Assembly (NCBI GenBank): GCA_947471745.1
Contig: CANJKZ010000400.1
Location: forward strand, 62,001 to 126,000
Source: Closterium sp. Naga37s-1
Lineage: Eukaryota > Streptophyta > Zygnematophyceae > Desmidiales > Closteriaceae
Length of the DNA stretch: 64,000 nucleotides
Direction: 5' to 3'
Shown here piece after piece: positions 33,384-45,400 of this stretch (position 1 is its first letter; every line of letters starts with the position of its first letter). Under the pieces are notes generated by a model. That model saw only the letters and a list, made by a program, of their open reading frames with translations, did not search any database and was not told the DNA's origin. Made by a program: the position numbers and the translations under genes.

Positions 33384-36300
33384 TCAAGAAGAAAGCAAGT
33401 GAGGTACAGTAGGTACAAGGCCTAACACAGTACAGAAACGCTGATGATCACAAGGCTGAAGTGCCTTGGTGAAAACATCAGCAGTGTTGGCCTGAGAGGC
33501 CACGTAAGCAAGACGAAGCTGGCCACGCTGCTGCAACTCTCGAGTAAGGAAGTAGCGCAGAGCAATGTGCTTCGTTCTGTGCTCCAGTCTGTGCTCCTGA
33601 CACAAGGCCAACATGGCCTTGTTGTCGACGTACAGAACTGGAGGAGAACGAGGCGTCTCTCCCAAGTCGGTCAGCAGGTAGGTGAGCCAGCGTAGCTCCT
33701 GTGCAGCCATGGCCCCAGCGTAGATCTCAGCCTCACAACTGGAGCTGAGAACAGAAGAAGAGCGGGTAGACCGCCAAGAGACAGAACCGGAGCCGAGATT
33801 GAAGGTGTAACCCTGTGACGACCGCTGCGTAGCCAAGTCGTCAACCCAGGAGGCCTCAGCGTGACCAGTGAGGACAACTCGAGCCCGTCCTCCAAGCACG
33901 AGCCCCATGCCCGATGTACTGCACAAGTATCGCAACACCCTCTTCGCAGCATCCCAGTGCACCTTTCGGTGCCTGCCGGGAGCCACGTAGCGAGCCAAAA
34001 GGCTGAGAGGGTATGCGAGGTCAGGTCGTGTGCAAGTCATCAGGTACATGAGGCAGCCCACAAGCTCTGGATACGGGCCACTCGGCTCTATGGACTCGTC
34101 CGAAGGTGGAGCTGAGAGCAAGTGACCGGTAGGCAGAGGAGTGGACTGTGGCGAGGAGTACGTGAAGCCGAAGCGCTGAAGAACCTCCTGCACCATGTGT
34201 GACTGAGTCAAGGTAATGGTGCGTTGTGCTCTGTCCCGGGTGATCCGCAAGCCAAGATAGCTTGTCAGCTCACCCAGGTCTGTGGACGTGTGTCTCTTCT
34301 GCAGCTCGGACTTCACGTGGGCGAGTGCCTCAGTGTCAGCAGTAGCAAAGACGAGGTCGTCTACGTACACGAGAACGTAGAACGGCGGCAGAGTGGTGTC
34401 AGTGCGTAAAAACAGAGAAGGGTCAGAAGTGGAAGGAGCAAAACCAAGAGCAGCAAGAGTCGTCCTGAGTGTGTCGTGCCACTCACGGGGTGCTTGACGG
34501 AGACCGTAGACTGGCCGCCTGAGGCCCCACTGGGTACCAGCTGGAAACGACCCAGTGAAGCCAGGTGGGCGGCCCAGCCAGATCTCCTCGTGCAGGCTGC
34601 CCTGTAGGAAGGCTATGCTGAAGTCAAGCGAGGGGAGCTCGTAGTCACGCTGAGCAGCTACATGCAGCAGTACCCGAAGAGTGGTCATCTTCAGGGTAGG
34701 GGAGAAGGTCTAGAAGAAGTCAACTCCCTGTCGCTGACTGAAGCCACGTGCAACGTAACGCGCCTTGAAGACAGGCGGAGAACCCGGCGGCCGCTTCACC
34801 CTGAAGATCCACATGCCACTGACGATGTTCGCCCAAGGCGGGGGAACCTCGTCGACGTAGGTGCCAGTGGACTTCCAAGAAGCCATCTCGGCGTCCATGG
34901 CTGCCTGCCACTGAGAGGAGTAGGGACCCTCTATCGCCTCTGCGTAAGAGCGCGGGGTTGGGATGTCTGGTGCATCCGGGTCTCCCTCAGGGGCAAACAG
35001 CATGGACACGAGATGAGGTACAGAAGCGTCAAAGCACTCAAAGTCCTCCTGTCTGTCCTCAAGAACGTCCGTGCCAAGAGCACACTCACCCCCGACGGAC
35101 GGAGGACAGACAGACGCAGACGCAGACTCAGCAACAAGACTAGTGGCGTAGTCTAGGCGACAGACTGCAGCGAAGTCAACAAGCTCAGTAACAAGAGCAG
35201 ACACAGCAGTGGACTCAAACAAAGGGTCAGTGACAGTAGTGGCCAGAAAACGCGCGACAGCTGGACTAGCAGCACGGAGGGAGTCAGACGCAGGGTCCGG
35301 ACCGGCAGGAAGAGAGGACGCAGGAGGAGACGGTAGAGGGACACGCTGTGGAGCAGTGGAAGGACGCAGAGTCATAGAGTGAGTGCCAGGGACAGGAGGA
35401 GGACGCGGACGCGAAACACGACCAGCGCGAGCAGTGCGGACAGGTGACGCAGAACGAGACTCAGGCGACACAGAACGAGACTCAGGCTCACGACGCTCCG
35501 TAAGGCCTCTAGTCGGTCCAGAGTAGGGAGAAGGACCAGGCAGTGGAGAGGTCGGCTGTAACTGCGACAGGCGACTGGACAGGTGGTGGACTCAGGAAAG
35601 GAGGAGGAGGACCAGGAGAAGGCGGGGAGCCAAGAACCTGCTAAAGGAGCGGAACGTAGTACGGCCACGGCCGCGCAGCGACTCCAGAGACAGCAGAGAC
35701 AGAACCGGTACTCTCAGCCCCAGGGTCTCCAGTCCCAGCAGCACCTCCAGTAGATCCAGCACCAGCGGCACCTCCAGCAGCGCCAGCACCAGCAGCACCT
35801 CCAGCAGCTCCAGCACCAGCAGCACCTCCAGTAGCTCCAGCACCAGCAGCACCTCCAGCAGCTCCAGCAGCAGCAGCACCTCCAGGAGCTCCAGCACCAG
35901 CAGCACCTCCAGCAGCACCAGCACCAGCAGTACCTCCATCAGCTCCAGCACCAGCAGTACCTCCAGCAGCTACAGCACCAGCAGCACCTCCAGCAGCACC
36001 AGCACCAGCAGCACCTCCAGAAGCTCCAGCAGCACCTCCAGCACTAGCAGCTCCACCAGCAGCAGCAGCACCTCGACAGCGCCGAGAGTACCACTCACGA
36101 AGCTGCTGTGGAGAGAGAGGCTCCCGCCACGACGGGACACCTAGAGCACCTCCAGACTCAGCACGCACAGGCTCAGCACGCCCAGACGCAGCACCCCCAG
36201 AGTCAGCACCCCCAGACTCCACACGCTCAGGCTCAGCACCCCCAGTCCCCGCACCCGCAGGCTCAGCACCCCTAGCAGCACCTGAGTCGACAGCTACCTC

Positions 36301-39276
36301 GACCGGCTCGGCAGGGTCTACCTGGGACACACTTGAGGGGGCAGGACCCTGGGGGGGGAGGGGGTCTACCGGGGGAGTACCTGGTGCTAGGAAGAGCGGC
36401 GGGGGGGGGGGAGAGGCAGTGCGGTAGGGAAAGAGACGGTAGTACGACACCGACTCGTCAAACGTGACGTCCCGAGAGGACAGAACACGACGCGAGGTGG
36501 GGTGGTAGAACTGCCACCCGGGTGCGTCAGGAGGGAAGCCAAGGAAGACACAGGGAACGGCACGGGAGGACAGCTTGTCCGCTGTAGTATTGCGGACAAA
36601 AGCTCGAGATCCCCAGACACGGAACGCGGACGCATCGCCAACCTTCCCCGTCCACCGCAAAGTAGGTGTGGTCTCCGGCAAGGAGACACGAGGCTGAAGG
36701 TTGATCTGATGCGCAGCGTACTGAACCGCGAACGGCCACAGAAAATGGGGAGCAGCCGCATGGATCATGGACGTACGAGCGACGTCCATGACCATGCCAA
36801 TGCGGCGCTCAGCAATCCCATTTTGCTGCGGTGAGGCCGGAAGCGTGAACGTCTGGCGGATGCCCTCCGAACGTCAGAAGGCCCTCAGGAGGTCGGAGGA
36901 AAACTCCCCACCTCTGTCTGAGTGCAGACGCAGAACAGGAAGGTCGGAACTGAAACTCTCACTGAGCTGGCGACGAGCACCGCGGATCCAGTCGATCAAC
37001 ACCTCAGGGACCTCACCCTTGCTGCGCAAGGGGAAGACTGTGGTGTAACGCGAGTAGTCGTCAACGACCAGCAGGAAGTAACGCTCGTGACCCTGTCCAC
37101 GGACGCGGGCTGGGCCCCACACGTCCATGTGAAGAGTCTGCAGAGGAGCCTCTGTCGGAGGGAACGAGGAGGAGTGAGGAGCGGCGCGCTGCCTGCCCTC
37201 GACACAAGGAACACAGGTGGGGGCAGGCCCCGGAGGAAGGGGAGGGAGGGACCGGGGTAGACCCGAGACAAGGGCACGGGAGGCCATACCTCGAAGACGA
37301 GGCAGGGAGGGGTGACCAAGGCGGTGGTGCCAAAGGAGAGTCTCGTGCGACAGCGGACGACACGAGCAGGGGGCAGACGCAGGACTAGACCTGGACTCGG
37401 CAGCAAACACTTGACTAGACGCAGCTACCTGAGGAGGCGCAGTAGTCAGTGTGTATAGACTCGACCCTGGCCGACGGGTGAGCGTGGCCAGGTGGCGGCC
37501 CGTCCGAGAGCAAGTGCAGTGGGTCACACGCTGACCTCCAGGGGTGAACTGGTCAACCCACGCGTCCTAGAGGTCACCTCCACTCACCAAGTTCGTGGAG
37601 AACGAGGGGAGGTGGAGTCCCGACAGCACGCCCGACGGGGCCGCAGGACACGGTAGAACCGTGGAGGAGTGTGCAAGGACTGGGCCCCCAGAGGGGTCAG
37701 CAAGGGAGACCGCAACAGGCCGACGGAGCGGCGTGAGCGTGGTGCTGTCTCTAAAGAAAGAGCGCGAAGCACCAGAGTCAAGTGTGAAAGTGTGCAAGGA
37801 CTCAGTAGGTGCAGTACCAGAGAGAGCAGACGCACCATTACCTGGAGCAGCAGACGCACCAATACCTGGAGCAGCAGACGTACTAGCACCTAGAGCAGCA
37901 GCCGCAATGCCCGGGTCGGGCGGGACACTCAGGTAACAGTCACCCTCAGCACTATCAGCAAGAGCATACATGGCAGCAAGGATAACATCGAAGTCAAGAT
38001 CAAAGATAGGCACATTCTGCAGAAGCAGATCATGCCAGCGAGGGAGCTCAACGGCGTCAGGAAACTGGGCACGCCAAGCATCAGTCAAGCGACCGAAGCA
38101 GCGCTGAGTAGTGTGTGGGAGCCCACACACCTCCCCACTCCGAGGGCCGGTGCGAAGAACGTAAGTGCAGGGACCTGCACTCCCAGACCTCCCACGCCCA
38201 GCGTACCACTCACGAAGCTGCTGGACCGACGGGGTCTCACGGGAGCGCAGCTGCTGCTGGCGCTGGCTGCCACCAAAGCCTCCACGCTGCGCGGCTGCAC
38301 CTCGACCAGTACCACCGCCACCGCCACCTCCACCACCGCTGCCGCTGCCTCCACCACCTCCGCCCTTGCTGCCACTACCTCCACCGCCGCCACCGACGCC
38401 CCCACTCCCAGGACCACCTCCACCGCCACCTCCCCCGCCTCCTCCACCTCCGCCACTGCTGCCCCCGCCGCCCCCTCCACCACCCTTGCTCCCCTTGCCC
38501 CTGCTGTTGCGGCGTCTCCCACTAGGGGCAGACGCAGCTCCGACCTCCTCAGTGCCAACGAGGTCGACAGTAGCAGCAGAAGCAACAGAGGGGAGAAGGG
38601 GGACAGGGGAACACCCCTCAATGAAGGGGGTGCGACGGTCGCCGCGAGAAGCACCTACAGCTAAGATACTCTTCTCAGCCACAGGAAGGCGCTCCTCTAG
38701 CAGGTCGACAGTCAGCTCGGTGGGGCAAAGGGAGAGAAAGTGATCCCTGACTGAAGAGAGGGAGTCAGGGAGGCGGGTGACTAGGTAGTAAAGGGTGATG
38801 TACATGGGGGGGGGGTTCTTGGCACAGAACTCAGTGGGAAGGGCAGCGCGGTAGCGGGCGTCACTAGTGCGAAGGTGAGCAACTAGGTCAGCAGCAGTGG
38901 CAAAGGCGGCAAGGTCAGGGAAAAGGTACGGTAGCATGAGGCGGCTGAGGGCAGCAGTGGCAGGGGAGGAGTAGCGTGCAACTACAGCGTCGTTCAAAGA
39001 CTGAGCAGTCTTGTACTGGCCAAAATGCGTGCGCTCAGCAGGCGGCAGGTGACTACGAACAGCAAGACGAGCAACGGCGTCACGAGTGGTCCACTGTGAA
39101 CGAACTGTACTGTCAGCAGTGGCAGCAGGTGCAGTGGAAACACCGGACGTGTGATCGAACAAGGATACCCCATCCCTAGAATCACACTGAAGAAAAAGCT
39201 GTAGGTCATCAACCCACACGTCGAAGTCAACTGCACGTCCATCAGCATCAAATGTGAGAACGGTAGGACTAGCCAT
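33384..39276 (-). pseudogene. L4 gag-pol polyprotein
   Basis: ATG 39276 (VLTFDADGRAVDFD). Gag is followed by a Gly tract (about 38560-38300), LREWYAGR, a knuckle C-X13-C-X3-H-X4-C (CTYVLRTG to TTQRC) and protease LDSGASRSFF. TAG at 37567-37569 replaces CAG of L3. Integrase has LHMDVWGP and HSDRGGEF, then TGA 36874-36876. After PQQNGIAERRIG come the Ala/Gly linker, TAG 35641-35643, a frameshift before 35471, TAG 34710-34712, then RT with VYVDDLVFATAD and RNase H with YVDNKAMLAL. It ends at 33384. All three TAGs sit where L3 has CAG. Catalytic residues are otherwise intact. Confidence 0.87.
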
Positions 39277-39539
39277 AGCAGCAGTAGGAGCAGTAGTAAG
39301 AGTAAGAGCAGTAGCAGCAGTAGCAGGAGTGCAAAGCGTCAGCAGCAGCAGTAGTAGCGCGACTCGGCAGGGCTGGGCAGCGCGGGTGCAGCAGCAAGCA
39401 GGTGTGGCGGTGCGCTTACCAGCGGCGGACGAGGTGGGCCGCTACTGGTGGGGCTGGGCCGGGGCGCGTCAGGCAGGGCGGCTGCAGGCTCGTCAGCGGC
39501 AGCAGGGACGCTACGGTGGCAGCTGCTGCTGCAGTGGGG

Positions 39540-40330
39540 ACGGCGACGGCAGCTGGTGCGGGGCTACGCCACGGGCAGGGACGACGCCGCGGGCAGGTGC
39601 GACACCTCGGGCAGGGGCGACGCCGCGGGCAGGGGGGCGACACCGCTAGCAGGGGTGACGCCGCGGGTAGAGGCGACGCCGCGGACAGGGGCGACACCGC
39701 GGGCAGGGGCGACGCCGCGGGCAGGGGCGACGCCGCGGGCAGGGGGGGCGACGCCGTGAGCAGGGGCGACGCCGCGCGGGCAGGGGCGACGTCGCTGGCA
39801 GGGGCGACGCCGCGGGCAGGGGCGACGCCGCGGGCAGGGGCGACGCCGCGGGCAGGGGGCGACGCCGCGGGCAGGGGCGACGCCGCGGGCAGGGGCGACG
39901 CCGCGGGCAGGGGCGACGCCACGGGCAGGGGGGGGGCGACGCCGTGAGCAGGGGCGACGCCGCGCGGGCAGGGGCGACGTCGGTGGCAGGTGCGACGCCG
40001 CGGGCAGGGGCGACGCCGCGAGCAGGGGCGACGCCGCGAGCAGGGGCGACGCCGCGGGCAGGGGCGACGCCGAGACGGGGCCGCGAAGGGGGGGGCCGCT
40101 AAGGGGCCGCGAAGGGGCCGACAAGGGGCCGCGAGGGGGGCCGCGAAGGGGCCGCTAAGGGGCCGCGAGGGGGGCCGCTAAGGGGCCGCGAGGGGGCCGC
40201 TAAGGGGCCACGAGGGGGCCACTAGGGGGCCGCGAGGGGGCCGCTAAGGGGCCGCGAAGGGGCCGTGAAGGGGCCGCGAGGGGGCCGTGCAGGCCGCTAA
40301 GGGGCCGCGAAAACGTAGGGCAGGGCAGGG
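39540..40330 (-). repeat. GC-rich leader repeat of L4 (18-bp unit)
   Basis: On the plus strand, tandem variants of GACGCCGCGGGCAGGGGC (18 bp) run from about 39560 to 40075. A second array based on GGGGCCGCGAAGGGGCCGCT follows to about 40310. It lies between L4's primer site and gag. The 18-bp unit keeps frames open on both strands. Confidence 0.85.
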
Positions 40331-40556
40331 CGCGAAGCGCACTTCGGGCAGGTTAGGAAAAAAAACTAAATTTAACGTGGTGGGCCCTTAGGAAGAAACG
40401 GTCCCACTAGGGAACCCGCTCTGATACCATGTGAGAATAAACTAGAGGAATGAGTTGAACTAGGCAGCAGGAATGAAACACAAAAGTGTTGTACCCTCTA
40501 AGAACTACCCCACTACAGCCTAAACAGACTATAGCATATATAAGTTTGACATCCGC

Positions 40557-42075
40557 TACCATCATCGTACCCCAGGGGTTGCCGCATGTAGACCTCTTCC
40601 ATGAGAAGCCCATAGAGGAAGGCGGTGCAAACGTCCAATTGCTCCACTTCGAGGTTGAGAGATGCCGCTAGCGCAAGCTACACCCGAAGAGTAGTAGCCT
40701 TAGCGACGGGAGCGAAGGTCTCACAAAAGTGCTCCCCCTCCCGTTGAGTGTATCCTTGAGCTACAAGCCTCGCCTTGTAGCGTTCGACATTCCCATCGGC
40801 TCCCAACTTCTTCTTAAGCACCCATTTGCGCCCCACCAAGTAGGCACCCTTCGGTGGGTCGACGAGCTCGAACACGTCGTTCTCTTTGATCGAGGCTAGT
40901 TCCTTCTCCATCACTTGCTTCCATAGTGGCGCATCTGGAGAAGCCAAAGCCTCGGTATGGGTGCGAGGGTCATCACCCAAGGTTGCGAAGAAATATGCCA
41001 CACGCTCCTCGTCCAACTCCCCAACGGCTACCGTAGCGTAGTCGGTGTACTTTGTGTTGGGGCGACATATACGTTGCTCGCGGGTCAACGCCAATGGGAG
41101 GGAGGAAGGTGTTGAGGAAGTTGCCGCCGTGGTTGATGGCACTTCCACCACGTCATCATCGCTCTCCTCGTTCTCTCCCCCTCCATTTTCGGCTTCCTTT
41201 TCCACTTGTGATGGAACCTCCATCGCTTCGTCCTCCTCTCATGCGGGAAGGACGACGGTGAGTTGCGGCGTTGGTTGTTCCTTCGTCGGGAACTTGTCTT
41301 CGTCGAAGACCACGGCCCGAGACGTGACGACGCGCCTTTCACCCAAGTCCCACACTCTCCACGCGCGCTCGTTCGCCGCAATTCCCAAGTAGATTGCCGC
41401 ACGAGCTTTCGGTTGCAACTTGTGGCGAAGGGGATCCGGTACATGGTAGTAGCAAAGGCACCCAAAGGTGCGTAGGCGGCATAGGTTTGGCTTCGTTCCG
41501 GTCCATTCTTCGAGCTGAGTCGTTCCTGGGAGCACCTTCGTCAGCAAACGGTTGCGAATCCACGCCGCCAACGAACTCGCCTCACCCTACCACTCGCTCC
41601 CAAGCTTGGAGTGTTGAAGAAGTGAACGAACGGCATCCACCAACGTGCAATTAAGCCGCTCCGCCGCTCCATTTTGTTGGGGTGTGTAGGGTGTTGTGAC
41701 GTCGTGCTTAATGCCCTTGCTCTTCATCCATTTCTCAAGCTCCGCGTTCACAAATTCGCTGCCACCGTCGGTGCGAATAGCCTTGATCCGCTTCTTGTCG
41801 TCGTCGCAAACTTCAAGCGCCCACTCTTGAATCGCCTTGGTCACATCTCCCTTAGCCTTCAAGAGCCGGGTCCAACACATCCGCGTCGCATCGTCGAGCA
41901 TCACCAAGAGGAATCGCGCTCCTCCCTTTGATGCATGCCGCATCGGTCCACACATGTCCATGTGAACAAGCGCAAGCGGATTTTAGCGAGGGGTGAGGTA
42001 CGGCTACCAAATGGCTTGCGAGCCATTTTTCCTTCGACACACGCCGCGCATACGCCCTTCTCGTCGTCGCCGGCG
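40557..42075 (-). pseudogene. Copia D integrase and N-terminal reverse transcriptase
   Basis: From 42075: the end of the integrase zinc region (GVCAACVEGKMARKPF), then HMDMCGPMRHAS, IRTDGGSEF and PQQNGAAERLN (D,D,E). TAG near 41587, TGA near 41236 and TAG near 40678 interrupt it. The middle part has RLRTFGCLCYYHVP, the copia integrase C-terminal signature. The RT start is KWVLKKKLGADG, AQGYTQREGEHF and VEQLDVCTAFLYG. The frame ends at the L4 duplication. Everything upstream of the zinc region is missing at the L6 boundary. Confidence 0.82.
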
Positions 42076-42472
42076 TGTTAGAATCTTAGGCGAGAAAATG
42101 ATTGACTAGGAAGCAAGGAAGGGTACAAGTAGAATGTCGAGAGAATTCTGTACCCCCTAAGGCTAAACCCACTATAGCCTAGACAAATGTAAACACATGA
42201 ACTAAGCCTAGATATAACTAAGCATATATGTTTGACACACCCCAATAGGCGAAGTGGGGGATAGCCAGAACGAGTAATGGTCACCAGACCAGTCAAGAAA
42301 GGCAAAGCAAGCTCAGGGTGGATCACAAAGTCACCACACAGTCCGAGCACAACCAAAGGGCCACAAGGCTAGTTCACATGCAGAATTAGATACAGAGAAC
42401 AAACAATACAGTGATCATACCCTAACAAGTGCAAGCATGCAGGTATATAGATAGATCACAGTACAGGCAGAG

Positions 42473-45400
42473 TCAGGCAGTAAGTAAGTGAGGCAAAGTA
42501 GGCACAAGGCCTAACACAGTAACAAAGCGCTGATGGTCACCAGGCGGAAGTGCCTTGGTGAAGACATCAGCAGTGTTGGCCCGAGTGGCCACGTACGCTA
42601 GACGAAGCTGACCACGCTGCTGCAACTCTCGAGCAAGGAAGTATCGCAGAGCGATGTGCTTCGTTCTGTGCTCCAGTCTGTGCTCCTGACACAAGGCTAT
42701 CATGGCCTTGTTGTCTACGTACAGGACTGGAGGCGAACGAGGCTGCTCTCCCAAGTCGGTCAGCAAGTAGGTGAGCAAGCGTAGCTCCTGAGCAGCCATG
42801 GCTCCGGCGTAGATCTCAGCCTCACAGCTGGAGCTGAGAACTGAAGACGAGCGGGTAGACCGCCAAGAAACCGAGCCGGACCCAAGGCTGAAGGTGTAAC
42901 CCTGCGACGATCGCTGCGTAGCTGAGTCGTCAACCCAGGAGGCGTCTGCGTGACCAGTGAGGACAATAGGACCCCGTCCTCCAAGCACAAGCCCCATGCC
43001 CGACGTACTGCACAGGTAATGCAGTACCCTCTTCGCAGCATCCCAGTGCACCTTTCGGTGCCTACCGGGAGCCACGTAGCGAGCCAGAAGGCTGAGAGGG
43101 TACGCGAGGTCAGGTCGTGTGCAAGTCATCAGGTACATGAGGCAACCCACAAGCTCTGGGTACGGACCACTCGGCTCTACGGACTCGTCCGAAGGTGGAG
43201 CTGAGAGCGAGTGGCTGGTAGACAGAGGAGTGAGCTGTGGCGAGGAGTACTGGAAGCCGAAGCGCTGAAGGACCTGGTGCACCATGTGTGACTGAGTCAG
43301 TGTGATGGTGCGCCGTGCTCTGTCCCGGGTGATCTGCAGGCCAAGGTAGCTGCGCAGTTCACCCAGGTCAGTGCAGGTATGTCTCTTCTACAGCTCGGAC
43401 TTCACTAGGGTCAGTGCCTCAGTGTCAGCCGTGGCAAAGACGAGGTCGTCGACGTACACTAGGACGTAGAAGGGCGGCAGCGAGGTGTCGGTGCGTAGAA
43501 ACTGCGACGGGTCTGCTGTAGAAGGAACAAACCCAAGAGCCGCAAGTGTAGTCCTGAGTGTGTCGTGCCACTCGCGAGGCGCCTGGCGGAGACCGTAGAC
43601 TGGCCGGCGGAGGCTCCACTGAGTACCTGTAGGAAACGACCCAGTGAAACCAGGTGGTCGGCGCAGCCAGATCTCCTCGTGCAGGCTGCCCTGCAGGAAG
43701 GCAGTACTGAAGTCCAGGGAGTGTAACTCGTAGTCACGCTGAGCAGCTACGTGCAGCAACACCTGAAGAGTAGTCATCTTCGGGGTGGGGGAGAAGGTCT
43801 GGAAGTAGTCAACTCCGTGTCGCTGATTGAAACCTCGAGCAACGTAACGCGCCTTGAAGGCAGGCGGAGAACCCGGCGGCCGCTTCACCCTGAAGATCCA
43901 CATGCCATCGACTATGTTCACCCCAGGTGGGGAAACATCGTCGACGTAAGTGCCTGTGGACTTCCAGGATGCCATCTTGGCATCCTTGGCTACCTGCCAC
44001 CGAGAGGAGTAAGGACCCGTAATCGCCTCTGCGTAAGAGCGCGGGGTCGGGATGTCAGGAGCATCCGGGTCTCCCTCAGGGGCAAGCTGCAAGGAGGCGA
44101 AACGAGGTACTGCAGCTGCAAGACACTCAAAGTCCTCCTGCCTGTCCTCAAGGACGTCCGTGCCAAGAGCACACTCACCCCCGACGGACGGAGGACTGGC
44201 AGGCACAGACTCAGCAACTAGAGCAGAGGCGCAGTCGAGACGGCAGGCAGCAGCAAAGTCAAGTAGCTCAGCAACGAGAGCAGAAGCAGCAGCAGACTCA
44301 AAGGACGGGTCAGTGACAGCAGTGGCAAGGAGACGAGCGACAGTGGGACTGGCAGCACGCGCTCGGTCAGACTCAGGGTCAGGGACCTCAGGAAGAGAGG
44401 ACTCAGGAGGAGCAGGCAGAGGAACACGCAGTGGAACAGAGGAAGGACGGAGTGCCATGGTGTGCGTGCCTGGGACAGGGGGAGGACGCGAACGAGGAGT
44501 GCGACGAGCAGTGCGAACAGGTGAGACAGGACGAGACGCAGGCTCACGACGCTCTGTAAGACCTCCGGACTGCTCAGTGTAAGGAGAGGGAACAGGCAGT
44601 GGGGAGGCTGGCTGTAACGGCGGCTGCGACTGGTCAGGCGGTGGACACAGGAAGGGAGGAGGAAGACCAGTAGAAGACGGGACACCAAGAACCTGCTGAA
44701 GCAGGGGAACAAAGTACGGGGGCGGCCGCACAGTGCCTCCAGCACCTCCAGCACCAGGGTCAACAGCTCCAGCTCCTGCAGCTCCAGCGCCTCCTGCGCC
44801 AGGGCCTCCAACTCCAGCTACTCCAGCTCCAGCGCCTCCAGCGCCAGCTGCTCCAGGCTCCGTAGGGTCTCCAACTCCAGTATTAACAGCAGCACCTCCA
44901 GCTCCAGCGCCTCCAGGCTCGCCAGCTCCGGGAGCCCCACTCCGACGGTGTGCGCGCTGAACAAGCCACTCACGCAGCTGCTGCGAGGACAGTCGCGGTG
45001 AAGCACCAGCAGGACCTCCAGACAAAGCAGCACCCCGAGGCTCAGCACCCCCAGACTCCGCACCCTCCGACTCAGCACCCTCAGGCTCCGCACCCTCCGA
45101 CTCAGCACCCCCAGGCTCAACACCCTCAGGCTCAGCACCCCCAGACCCAGCACCCTCAGACCCCGCACCCCCCGGCTCCGCACCCCCAGACGCAGCACAC
45201 CCAGACGCAGCACCTGGAGCAGCACCTGAGACGACAGTTACCTGAACAGGCACAATACCAGGGAGAGGGTCTACCTGAGACACTCCCGAGGGAGCAGGAC
45301 CCTGGGGCGGGAGGGGGTCTACCGGAGGCGGACCGGGAGCAAGAAAAAGCGGCAGGGGCTGGGAAGGGTCAGAGCGGTAGGGGAAGAGACGGTAGAAGGG

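Larger units (their letters stand above)
33023..40551 (-). mobile_element. Copia element L4 (7529 bp)
   Basis: 3' LTR 33023-33154 and 5' LTR 40430-40551. The target duplication TCCGC is at 33018-33022 and 40552-40556. The primer site (minus strand TGGTATCAGAGC) is 40418-40429. It has the same gene order as L3 and lies inside the RT gene of copia D. It carries four premature stops and one frameshift. Confidence 0.93.
31341..42075 (-). mobile_element. Copia element D, 5' end lost, split by L4
   Basis: A minus-strand copia element. Its probable 3' LTR is 31341-31874 (TGTTGTACAGG to TTCCAACA), next to a polypurine tract (AAGGGGGAG on the minus strand). RNase H and part of RT occupy 31896-33017. 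After L4 the coding region resumes at 40557 and runs to 42075, where L6 abuts. Gag, protease and the 5' LTR are absent. The 3' LTR limits rest on TG/CA ends only, because no second LTR is available. Confidence 0.75.

Noticed and set aside
5228..36876. TGA decoded as cysteine or selenocysteine (host TGA, L3 and L4 TGA all at Cys positions)
   Set aside because: L3 also has TGA for Trp (20916), L7 TGA in a Gly repeat (61400), and TAG stops are more common. Normal TGA termini are used (5306, 28407). Ordinary decay explains most of this.
38165..38743. Proline-rich protein on the plus strand
   Set aside because: Antisense of the Gly-rich tract of L4 Gag.
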